DNA of 15,217 nt, taken from positions 1 through 15,217 of the forward strand of contig JBPBQX010000167.1 in the NCBI GenBank assembly GCA_050955025.1. Direction: 5' to 3'. Shown here piece by piece: positions 7,299 to 13,828 of this stretch. Source of the stretch: CAXSEF01 sp050955025. GTDB lineage: Bacteria; Pseudomonadota; Alphaproteobacteria; Acetobacterales; Acetobacteraceae. The notes below the pieces were generated by a model. That model did no database searches. It worked only from the letters and a program-made list of their open reading frames with translations, and was not told where the DNA came from. The translations under genes were made by a program, and so were the position numbers. How positions within the stretch are numbered: the first letter of the stretch is position 1; each line of letters opens with the position of its first letter.

Positions 7299-7519
7299 CT
7301 CGGCTGCTCCCCTGCCCCGCCCGGTCTTGCGCCCGGCATCGGCCCCATGCCCACCCCCGCCCGCGGCGGTGCGCCCGCCGCACGGTGCACCGCGCGCCCC
7401 ACCGGCGCCAGCCGTATGCGCAGGCCCCGCGCCGACGCCCTCGACGCCCCCGCCCCGCCGCGCCACAACCCCCCGCCACGCGCCGCGCCCCCGCCCGGCC
7501 CCGACCAGGAGCGGCGCCC
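7299..7519. promoter_or_regulatory. Divergent intergenic region, phaC / beta-helix gene
   Basis: These 221 bases separate two divergent start codons. The region is extremely GC-rich, and I cannot read a standard promoter in it. It contains a perfect 10-base palindrome CGGTGCACCG (7383-7392) beside a related GGCGGTGCGCCCGCC stretch (about 7362-7376), which could be an operator for a dimeric regulator. Ribosome binding sites occur at both ends: GGGGAG for phaC and AGGAG at 7507-7511 for the plus-strand gene. The operator idea is inference only. Confidence 0.35.
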
Positions 7520-9001
7520 ATGCCCTCGCCCGACCGCCGCCCGCCCAACCTCGTCGACGTCCTGGACCACGGCGCGGACAGCACCGGCGCGCGCGACAGC
7601 GCCGACGCGTTCGAAGCCGCCTGGGCCGCCGCCCTGGCCGCAGCGCCGGCGCACGGCGGCGCCGCCCGCATCGCCATCCCCGCCGGGGTCTACGGCCTGG
7701 GCCGCACGCCGCGCTGGGAGACGCCGCCGGACAGCGCCATGCGCATCGCGGTCGAGGGCGACGGCGCCTCCGTGACCACGCTCTGCTGCCGCGGCAGCGA
7801 GGCCGGCCTGCGCATCCGCCAGAGCCACGCCTCGCAGACCGTGCGCGTGCGCGGCCTCACCCTGGTGCCGGACTGCCCGACCGGGGCCGGCGGCGCCGCG
7901 ATCGAGTTCGACGCCCCCGAGGTGCACACCAGCCTCGAGCAGACCGCGCTGTTCGAGGACATCACCGTGGCCGCCGTGGGCCCGCTGTTCCCGGTCGGCG
8001 CGACCTCGTTCCCCGGCACCTTCACCGGCGGCCTGAGGCTCAGCACCCTGTGCAGCGCCCGCCTGAGCGGCATCCGCATCAACGGCGCCGCGATCCAGAC
8101 CCGCGTGACGCTTGCCGCCACCGGCCCCTCCCCCGCGCCCTGCGTCGTGCCCGTCGCCTCCACCCACGGCCTGCAGCCCGGCATGGCGGTCGAGGGCGAC
8201 GGCGTCCCGCCCGGCACCACCCTCGCCGCGATCGGCCCCGACACGCTGACCCTGTCGCACCCCGCCGCCCGCGCGCTGCACGCCGGCGACACCGTGTCGC
8301 TGACCATGCCGCGCCCGATCCCCGGCACCTACGGCGTGCGGTTCGCGAAGCGCTGCATCGCCGTGTTCCTCACCGAGGTCACGGTCCTGTACATGCACGC
8401 CGCGTTCTGGCAGACCGGCTACGTGGAGAGCCCGATCCTGCGCAACTGCGGCGTCGCGCAGTGCACGATCGGCTGGCACACCGACGTCGACGCCATCGAT
8501 CCCGGCGCCGAGGTCAACGGCTGCCTCGGCCTCGCGCTCGAGCTGGACTCCACGTCGGACTGGGTGTGCGACGACGTCGCGCTGGACCTCGCGCGCATCA
8601 GCGGCGTGCGCCTGCGCCACACCCATCTGGGCATCCGCCGCGGCGGCGCCGGCCAGGCCGCGGTGCGCCTGACGGACTGCGAGCGCGCGCGCATCGACTC
8701 TTGCGACCTCGACGCCCCGCATGGCGCCGCCGCCCTGCACATCCGCCACACCCGCGGCGGCGCGAACTTCGCCATCGTCGCCGCCTGCCGCTTCGGCGCC
8801 GACATCCCCGTGCTGTGCGACCCGGGCACCTACGCCAACGCCGTGGTCGACGCGATGTGGATCGGCGACGGCGGCATACGCGCGGCCTGCCCGCTCGTGG
8901 ACCTCGACGGGCGCAACCTGTGCACCTGGTTCGCAGGCCACGGCCCGAGCGTGGACGACGGCACCACCGGGACCGCGATCCGCCTGGCCGGCACGGCATA
9001 G
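7520..9001 (+). CDS. Pectate-lyase-like right-handed beta-helix protein
   Basis: The 493-residue product begins with the pectate lyase superfamily (Pectate_lyase_3 / GH28-related) entry motif: VLDHGADSTGARDSADAF at about 13-30, then IAIPAGVYGLGRTP. Short strand-turn units of a parallel beta-helix follow to the end (for example VRLTDCERARIDSCDL, ANFAIVAACRFGADIPVL). At about 205-265 a separate module interrupts the helix (VVPVASTHGLQPGMAVEGDG, then PPGTTLAAI, DTLTLS, AGDTVSLT), a small beta domain I recall from other bacterial beta-helix proteins. Such proteins bind or cleave polysaccharide; no catalytic residues can be assigned here, so the substrate is unknown. It has no signal peptide, unusual for a polysaccharide-active enzyme. 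ATG 7520 follows AGGAG by 8 bases. It ends at a stem-loop doublet. Confidence 0.8.
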   Translation: MPSPDRRPPNLVDVLDHGADSTGARDSADAFEAAWAAALAAAPAHGGAARIAIPAGVYGLGRTPRWETPPDSAMRIAVEGDGASVTTLCCRGSEAGLRIRQSHASQTVRVRGLTLVPDCPTGAGGAAIEFDAPEVHTSLEQTALFEDITVAAVGPLFPVGATSFPGTFTGGLRLSTLCSARLSGIRINGAAIQTRVTLAATGPSPAPCVVPVASTHGLQPGMAVEGDGVPPGTTLAAIGPDTLTLSHPAARALHAGDTVSLTMPRPIPGTYGVRFAKRCIAVFLTEVTVLYMHAAFWQTGYVESPILRNCGVAQCTIGWHTDVDAIDPGAEVNGCLGLALELDSTSDWVCDDVALDLARISGVRLRHTHLGIRRGGAGQAAVRLTDCERARIDSCDLDAPHGAAALHIRHTRGGANFAIVAACRFGADIPVLCDPGTYANAVVDAMWIGDGGIRAACPLVDLDGRNLCTWFAGHGPSVDDGTTGTAIRLAGTA

Positions 9002-9004
9002 GAA

Positions 9005-9120
9005 GCAAGCATGGGCTCTGCCCAAACCCGCAAAGGGCCCGGGGCCCTTTGATCCCTTTACTTAAGCAAAGCCATCCAAGGGGCTTCCCTTGGCGGAGTT
9101 TGAGGCAGCGCCTCAACCTT
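9005..9120. repeat. Complete palindromic stem-loop doublet (beta-helix/SBP junction)
   Basis: Third complete copy, again between convergent genes. Plus half: TGGGC/GCCCA (9012-9016 with 9020-9024) and CAAAGGGC/GCCCTTTG (9031-9038 with 9044-9051), where both arms differ from the other copies yet still pair. Centre: ACTTAAG (9060-9066). Minus half: CCAAGGG/CCCTTGG (9076-9082 with 9087-9093) and TTGAGGC/GCCTCAA (9100-9106 with 9110-9116). The TGA stop of the minus-strand gene (9113-9115) lies inside the last stem, so the hairpin overlaps coding sequence. Likely a bidirectional terminator. Confidence 0.85.
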
Positions 9121-10108
9121 CCTTGCCGAGCGCCTCGTTGAACGACGCGTCGAACATCCGCCCCGCGTCCAGCCGCTCGCGGATGACGCCGGCGTCCAGG
9201 CAGCGGTCCGCCGTGCGCTGCTCGTCGGCGACCACGGCGTCGTCGATCGCCACCGGCATCGGCGTGTCCGTGTCGAAGGTGAGCCGTGCGACCGGCTCCG
9301 CGACGCCGACCTCGGCCGCGAGCGCGCGGGCGTACTCCGCCGGGTGCGCCTGCGCCCAGCGGCGCGCCACCGCCAGCCTGCGGCAGAACTCCAGCAGCGG
9401 CGCCCGCCGCGCGGCGATCGCGTCCTCGCCCGCCACCAGGAAGGACAGCCCGGCCAGCAGCCCGCCGCTGCCGTCGACCACCACGCGGGCCGAGTCCGCC
9501 AGCCTGGCCTGCGCGACGTAGACGCCCCACGACGACCAGGCGTCCACGGCGCCGCTGGCGAGCGCGGCCTTCGCCTCGGCGGGCATGAGGTTGACCAGCC
9601 GGATGGCGGACGCGGGCCAGCCCTGCTGCGCCGCGACGGCGAGCAGCAGGGAGTGGCCGATCGAGCCGCGGCTGGTGGCCACGCTGCGCCCCTTGAGGCC
9701 GGCGGCGTCGCGGATCGGCGAGCCGTCGGGCACCACCACGGCGGTGCCGGCGCCCGACGAGCGCACCGGCGCCACGATCCGCGCGCGCAGCCCGGCCGCC
9801 ATCGCGAAGGTCGTGGGCGCATCGCCGGCGAAGGCGGCGTCCACCGCGCCGGCGTCGAGCGCCTGCAGCACCGGGGCGGCCGACGGGAACTGGCTCCACT
9901 CCAGGCGGAACGGCAGGTCGTCGAGCACGCCGGCCGCCGCCATCGTCGCGCGCATGCCGCCCTTCTGGTCGCCCACGCGCAGCACGGGCGCCGCCGCCCG
10001 GCCCCGCCCGGCGAGCACCAGCCCCGGCGCCGCGAGCAGCAGCGCCCGGCGGCCGACCCGCCCGCCCGATGCGGACCCCGGGCCTGTGGAACCGCGTCCT
10101 GTTGCCAC
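9113..10108 (-). CDS. SsuA-like ABC transporter substrate-binding protein
   Basis: This is a periplasmic binding protein of the SsuA/TauA/NMT1 type, which delivers sulfonates or similar small molecules to an ABC importer. The 331-residue product shows the family order: LRVGDQKGG at about 51-59, FPSAAPVLQALDAGAVDAAF, GDAPTTFAMAAGL, LKGRSVATSRGSIGHSLLL, LASGAVDAWSSWGVYVA. The N-terminus (GRVGRRALLLAAPGLVLAG) has paired arginines before a hydrophobic stretch, a Sec or possibly Tat export signal. GTG 10108 was chosen because AAAGG lies 8 bases upstream, and because a strong promoter at 10166-10195 would lie inside the gene if the farther in-frame start at 10195 were used. The divergent neighbour is an SsuD-like monooxygenase, supporting a role in organosulfur use. 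No permease or ATPase gene is in the window. Ligand unproven. Confidence 0.88.
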   Translation of the reverse strand: MATGRGSTGPGSASGGRVGRRALLLAAPGLVLAGRGRAAAPVLRVGDQKGGMRATMAAAGVLDDLPFRLEWSQFPSAAPVLQALDAGAVDAAFAGDAPTTFAMAAGLRARIVAPVRSSGAGTAVVVPDGSPIRDAAGLKGRSVATSRGSIGHSLLLAVAAQQGWPASAIRLVNLMPAEAKAALASGAVDAWSSWGVYVAQARLADSARVVVDGSGGLLAGLSFLVAGEDAIAARRAPLLEFCRRLAVARRWAQAHPAEYARALAAEVGVAEPVARLTFDTDTPMPVAIDDAVVADEQRTADRCLDAGVIRERLDAGRMFDASFNEALGKEG

Positions 10109-10275
10109 GAATGCCGCCTTTCCCTGGTGAAGCCCGCCGGCCGGTCCGCGCCGGCATGCCGCAAGATCATACAACCCGGAGCGTGCAACTCTCAATCCTA
10201 CGATTTCGCTTTGTGGAAAAGCGGCCTATCCTGCCGGCGCGGGGCGCCGCCGCCGCCGCCACAGGGAGAACCGCA
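10109..10275. promoter_or_regulatory. Divergent control region of the SsuA-like/SsuD-like pair
   Basis: The 167 bases separate two divergent, functionally related genes, so they probably share control. The minus-strand promoter is clear (10166-10195). For the plus strand a TATCCT (10227-10232) could be a -10 box, but no good -35 lies at the right distance; the gene's ribosome binding site is AGGGAGA just before ATG 10276. A sulfur-responsive activator of the CysB/Cbl kind would be a reasonable expectation, but no site can be identified by eye. Confidence 0.45.
10166..10195 (-). promoter_or_regulatory. Sigma-70-type promoter for substrate-binding protein gene
   Basis: On the minus strand TTGAGA (10190-10195, five of six matches to TTGACA) is followed after 18 bases by TATGAT (10166-10171, five of six matches to TATAAT). 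Transcription would start near 10159, giving a leader of about 50 bases before the GTG at 10108. This is the clearest promoter in the window and lies in a locally AT-richer patch. Confidence 0.6.
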
Positions 10276-11367
10276 ATGGGCGTCGAGTTCATCGGCATGA
10301 TCCAGCCGCGCCAGCAGTCCGAGATTCACCCCGCGCGGGGCCCCGCCATCGACCTCGGCTACCTGCGCGCCTCCGCCCGGGCGCACGAGGAAGCCGGCTT
10401 CGACCGCATCCTGATCGGCTGGTACAGCAACGGCCCGGACGGGCTGCAGATCGCGGCCCACGCCGGCGCCCACACCGAGCGGCTCGGCTTCCTGGTCGCC
10501 CACCGCCCCGGCTTCATGGCGCCCACCAACGCCGCGCGCGCCTTCGCCACGCTGGACCAGCTCACCGAGGGGCGCGCAGCGATCCACGTCATCTCCGGCG
10601 GCGACGACGCCGACCAGGCGCGCGACGGCGACTGGCTGCCCAAGGACGCGCGCTACGAGCGCACCGACGAGTACGTCTCGATCCTGCGCAGGGTGTGGAC
10701 CGCCGACGCCCCCGTCGACCACGAAGGCAAGCACTACCGCATCAAGGGCGCCTCGCCGGAGCCGCGCAGCGTGCAGCGCCCGCACGTCCCGATCTACTTC
10801 GGCGGCGCCTCGGACGCGGCGCTGCGCGTCGCCGGCCGCCACGCCGACGTCTACGCGCTGTGGGGCGAGACGCGCGCCCAGGTCGCCGAGATCACCGCGC
10901 GGGTGCGGGCGGAGGCGGCGCGGCACGGCCGCAGCATCCGCTTCTCCCTGTCGTTCCGCCCGATCCTGGCCGCCACCGAGGAGCAGGCCTGGGCCAAGGC
11001 CGAGGCGATCCTGGCGCGCATCCTCGCGGTGCGCGGCGAGGCGGCGCTCGGCCCGGCCGACGGCGCACCCGCCAACGCCGGCTCGCAGCGCCTGCTGGCC
11101 GCCGCCGCGCAGGGCGACCGCCCGGAGGGCCGGCTCTACACCGCGATCGCCCGCGCCACCGGGGCGCGCGGCAACACCACCGCGCTGGTCGGCACGCCGC
11201 GCCAGGTCGCCGAGGCGCTGCTCGAGTACCACGACCTCGGCGTGGAAACCTTCCTAATCCGCGGCTTCGACCCGCTGGAGGACGCCGTGGACTACGGCCG
11301 CGAGCTGCTGCCGATCACGCGCCGGCTGGTGGCCGAGCGCGCGTCCCGACCCGCCGCCGCGGAGTGA
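10276..11367 (+). CDS. LLM-class FMN-dependent monooxygenase, SsuD-like
   Basis: This is a bacterial-luciferase-like TIM-barrel enzyme of the alkanesulfonate monooxygenase (SsuD) branch, which uses reduced FMN and O2 to cleave C-S bonds and release sulfite. The 363-residue protein aligns through GPAIDLGYLRASARAHEEAG, ERLGFLVAHRPGFMAPTNAA, TLDQLTEGRAAIHVISGG, ERTDEYVSILRRVWT, PIYFGGASDAALRVAGRHAD and TTALVGTPRQVAEAL. Compared from memory with E. coli SsuD, the active-site Cys54 aligns with N in IGWYSNGPD, and Arg226/His228 align with S and R in FSLSFRPIL. A different substrate is therefore likely. The ATG follows AGGGAGA closely. It is divergent from an SsuA-like binding protein, which suggests a shared organosulfur pathway; the needed flavin reductase is not in the window. 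Confidence 0.9.
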   Translation: MGVEFIGMIQPRQQSEIHPARGPAIDLGYLRASARAHEEAGFDRILIGWYSNGPDGLQIAAHAGAHTERLGFLVAHRPGFMAPTNAARAFATLDQLTEGRAAIHVISGGDDADQARDGDWLPKDARYERTDEYVSILRRVWTADAPVDHEGKHYRIKGASPEPRSVQRPHVPIYFGGASDAALRVAGRHADVYALWGETRAQVAEITARVRAEAARHGRSIRFSLSFRPILAATEEQAWAKAEAILARILAVRGEAALGPADGAPANAGSQRLLAAAAQGDRPEGRLYTAIARATGARGNTTALVGTPRQVAEALLEYHDLGVETFLIRGFDPLEDAVDYGRELLPITRRLVAERASRPAAAE

Positions 11368-11588
11368 CGGCACGGCGGCCGCAGCCGGCGAGGCGGGCGG
11401 ACCAGGCCGGCCGCGCCACCTCGACAGCGTCCAGCCCGGCGGCAAGGACGACGGGCACGACGTCCGGGTCTTCGCGTCGAGGTGCGACCACGTGGACGCT
11501 CCCGCCGGTGCGCCGTTCCGCACGCGGAAATGGTTTTGATTTTCGTCGCCGGATGTGGCCAAATCTCTCCATACGCAAATGGAGGCCG
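11368..11588. other. Intergenic region, no gene recognised
   Basis: The 221 bases between the monooxygenase stop and the next gene hold no convincing coding sequence in either strand. The last 60 bases are AT-richer than the surroundings and include TTGATT (11535-11540), which could be a -35 box for the following gene, but no good -10 follows. A weak hairpin with a T-rich tail lies at 11516-11543. Confidence 0.5.
11516..11543 (+). terminator. Weak candidate rho-independent terminator
   Basis: A five-base stem TTCCG/CGGAA (11516-11520 with 11525-11529, loop CACG) is followed by ATGGTTTTGATTTT. It lies about 150 bases after the monooxygenase gene, which lacks a stem-loop doublet of the family seen elsewhere. 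The stem is short and the T run interrupted, so this is tentative. Confidence 0.3.
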
Positions 11589-12161
11589 ATGGTGCCGAAT
11601 AATGAGACGTTCCACGGCGAGCCCGTCATCGGTGTCGTGCCACGCCTTCGGGCCGGGGCCGGCAGGAAGGACTGGTCCGCGAAAGGCGACGACGAGAGGC
11701 CGCGCCGGCTGAGCTTCCGCGTGCCGGGCAGGACCCTGGCCCGGCCGGGCCGCCCCGGCACGCCGGAGGCCGCCGCCGCACAGGACGCACCAAGCCTGGC
11801 CGACGTCCAGGCGCCCGCAACCGCCCGGAGCGTGCCGACCGGCCCGGGCGGAAGCGCCCGCGGTCCCCTCGATGCATGGCACGAGGACCTGGACTGGCTG
11901 CCGGCCGCCCCGCCGCCGGGCGGGCGCACGTCGCGCTTCGGCCGCATCGAGCACGCACGCGCCGCGTCCATCGCCGTGCAGGTCCCCGAGGCGATGCTCC
12001 CGTCGCAGATCGCCTACCACGTGGCCTTCCTCGACCACGAGTACGCCGTCGCCGCGTCCTTCGCCGAGGCGCGGGCCCGCGAGCCCGGCCTGACCTGCAA
12101 CGACTGGACCCGCCGCAATCCGTTCGTCCCGGCCGGGCCGAAGGACGCGCGCGACGCCTGA
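11589..12161 (+). CDS. Hypothetical protein, 190 residues
   Basis: I do not recognise this protein. The first 90 residues are Arg-, Ala- and Pro-rich and look disordered. The second half is more compact: AWHEDLDWLP at about 96-105, SRFGRIEHARAASIAVQVPE, then QIAYHVAFLDHEYAVAASFA and a C-terminal NDWTRRNPFVPAGPK. No signal peptide, membrane segment or known motif is visible. Codons in this frame have the strong G/C third-position bias of the neighbouring genes, which supports real coding. ATG 11589 follows GGAGG (11581-11585) with only 3 bases between, a short gap; an in-frame ATG at 11553 is possible but has no ribosome binding site. It stands alone, with 15 bases between its stop and the convergent tRNA gene. 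Confidence 0.6.
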   Translation: MVPNNETFHGEPVIGVVPRLRAGAGRKDWSAKGDDERPRRLSFRVPGRTLARPGRPGTPEAAAAQDAPSLADVQAPATARSVPTGPGGSARGPLDAWHEDLDWLPAAPPPGGRTSRFGRIEHARAASIAVQVPEAMLPSQIAYHVAFLDHEYAVAASFAEARAREPGLTCNDWTRRNPFVPAGPKDARDA

Positions 12162-12176
12162 TATACCGGGAGCCGG

Positions 12177-12248
<72 letters not shown>

Positions 12249-12261
12249 GGCCGGCACCTGC

Positions 12262-12290
12262 GGTATACCCGGCCATCCGGGGCGAGGCAA
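12262..12290 (-). promoter_or_regulatory. Promoter of tRNA-Thr
   Basis: On the minus strand TTGCCT (12285-12290, four of six consensus matches) and TATACC (12262-12267, four of six) are separated by exactly 17 bases. The -10 box ends 13 bases before the mature tRNA 5' end, leaving room for a very short leader to be trimmed by RNase P. Confidence 0.55.
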
Positions 12291-12383
12291 CACGAACGCC
12301 GCGCCACGGCGCCCGGGTCCGGCGCACCACCATGACGCGAGCCCTGGCGCAACAACCCGCACGCTGCCACATTGTGCGGCGCA

Positions 12384-13754
12384 ATGCCGAACGCCCGCAC
12401 CAGCCTCACGGCCCACGAGAGCCACCTGCGCGAGTGCCTCGCGTGCGGCATGTTCCAGCAGGTGCCACCCGTCAAGGCCACGCAGGCCGCGCATTGCTGT
12501 CGCTGCGACGCCCCCCTGCGACGCGGACGCAGGAACCCGCTGACCTACAGCCTGGCGTTCACCCTGGCCGCCGCCCTGATGCTGGCGCTCGCCGTCGGGC
12601 TGCCGTTCCTCGGCCTGCGCGCGCTCGGACGCTTCTATCCGTCGACCATGCTCACCGGCCCGGTGGCGCTGAGCCGCCAGGGCCTGCCGGAGCTCGGCCT
12701 GCTCGTCCTGATGTGCGCGATCGTGATGCCCGCGATCAAGCTCGGGCTGATGGCCTACGTCCTGGTCGGCCTGCGCACCGCGAACCCGCCGGCCTCCCTG
12801 CCGCGCGCCTTCGCCTGGCTCGACTCCGTGCGCCCCTGGGCGATGGTCGAGGTGTTCATGCTCGGCGTGTTCGTGGCCTTCAGCCGACTGGAGGCCATCG
12901 CCACCGTGACGATCGGCCCGGCGCTCTACGCGATCGGCGCCTGCATGCTGCTCACCGCCGCCGCCGACGCCTCGCTCGACCACGAGGCGGTGTGGGACGA
13001 GATCGACCGCCGCGGCCTGTCCGGCCCGCCGCTCGACACCGGCCCGCAGCGCATCAGCTGCACGAGCTGCCACCGCGTGCACCACGCGCGCGAGGGCGAG
13101 CGCTGCACGCGCTGCCACACCACGCTGCGCCTGCGCACGCCGCGCTCGGTGGCCACCACCTGGTCGCTGGTGCTGGCCTCGCTGGTGTTCTACCTGCCGG
13201 CCAACCTGCTGCCGGTGATGACCGTGGTGCGCTACGGCCGCTCCCAGCCCGACACGATCATGAGCACGGTCAAGCAGCTCGGCGAGGCCGGCATGTGGCC
13301 GCTCGCCGCCCTGGTGTTCTTCGCGAGCATCATGGTGCCCGGCGCCAAGCTGCTCGCCCTGATCCTGATGATGGTCACGACCCACCGGCGCAGCGCCTGG
13401 GCCCTGCGCGGCCGCTCCAAGCTGCACAGGATCGTGGAAGCCGTCGGCCGCTGGTCCATGCTCGACGTGTTCCTGCTGTCCACGCTCGTCGCCCTGGTCC
13501 GGCTCGGGCTGCTGACCACGATCCGCCCCGAGAGCGGCGACATCTACTTCGCCGCCGTCGTGGTGCTCACCATGATCGCCGCGCGCTCCTTCGACTCCCG
13601 CCTCATGTGGGACGCGGCCGGCCGGTCGGGCGCGGACCGGCCCGGCAGCCCGGAGATCGCGGCCGCGCTGTCGGCGCTCGGCACGCCGCCGGCCGGCACG
13701 GCGCCGCACGACGCCCGCCCCGCCGACGCCCGCCCCGCCGGCGCGCGTCCATGA
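12384..13754 (+). CDS. pqiA: PqiA-family inner-membrane protein
   Basis: PqiA (paraquat-inducible protein A) is the inner-membrane partner of the MCE-domain protein PqiB in a lipid/envelope transport system. The 456-residue product has the typical duplicated layout: a four-cysteine zinc-ribbon-like motif (C18-x2-C21 and C38-x2-C41), four membrane helices (about 53-76, 102-130, 148-168, 172-194), then a second motif (C226-x2-C229 and C241-x2-C244) and four more helices (about 257-281, 303-332, 357-378, 386-404). The C-terminal 40 residues are an Ala/Pro/Arg-rich tail containing repeated ARPAD/ARPAG units, beyond what the E. coli protein (417 residues) has. The ATG at 12384 lacks a clear Shine-Dalgarno sequence; a TTG at 12372 is possible. 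Its TGA overlaps the ATG of a mini-ORF that leads into pqiB. Confidence 0.93.
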   Translation: MPNARTSLTAHESHLRECLACGMFQQVPPVKATQAAHCCRCDAPLRRGRRNPLTYSLAFTLAAALMLALAVGLPFLGLRALGRFYPSTMLTGPVALSRQGLPELGLLVLMCAIVMPAIKLGLMAYVLVGLRTANPPASLPRAFAWLDSVRPWAMVEVFMLGVFVAFSRLEAIATVTIGPALYAIGACMLLTAAADASLDHEAVWDEIDRRGLSGPPLDTGPQRISCTSCHRVHHAREGERCTRCHTTLRLRTPRSVATTWSLVLASLVFYLPANLLPVMTVVRYGRSQPDTIMSTVKQLGEAGMWPLAALVFFASIMVPGAKLLALILMMVTTHRRSAWALRGRSKLHRIVEAVGRWSMLDVFLLSTLVALVRLGLLTTIRPESGDIYFAAVVVLTMIAARSFDSRLMWDAAGRSGADRPGSPEIAAALSALGTPPAGTAPHDARPADARPAGARP

Positions 13755-13828
13755 CGGCCCGCCCCCGGAACCCGACCCACGGCCGGAGCGCGTCGCGTCC
13801 GGGCCTCGCCTCGAGGAATGCGCAATGA
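13751..13828 (+). CDS. 25-codon mini-ORF bridging pqiA and pqiB
   Basis: This short frame starts at an ATG overlapping the pqiA stop (ATGA, 13751-13754) and ends in a TGA overlapping the pqiB start (ATGA, 13825-13828). It thus fills the gap exactly and could let ribosomes pass from pqiA to pqiB. The peptide is Arg/Pro/Ser-rich and basic, with no recognisable motif. It may serve only for translational coupling or be a chance frame, since pqiB has its own ribosome binding site (GAGGA at 13813-13817) inside it. Confidence 0.35.
   Translation: MTARPRNPTHGRSASRPGLASRNAQ

Noticed and set aside
5134..7775. Long open frames overlapping phaC on both strands
   Set aside because: They are shadow frames of a GC-rich gene: Arg/Ala/Gly/His-rich translations without family motifs, whereas the phaC frame has a complete synthase with its catalytic triad.
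2971..9120. Stem-loop repeats as a CRISPR array
   Set aside because: Copies are kilobases apart, palindromic, divergent in sequence and located at gene ends; there are no regular spacers or cas genes.
10109..10195. Longer version of the SsuA-like protein starting at 10195
   Set aside because: It would place a good promoter (10166-10195) inside the gene and put 29 non-signal-like residues before the export signal; GTG 10108 has a ribosome binding site.
10695..11588. Upstream extension of the 11589-12161 frame through the monooxygenase gene
   Set aside because: It is an out-of-frame, Arg/Gly/Pro-rich reading of the SsuD-like gene; protein-like composition and a ribosome binding site appear only at 11589.
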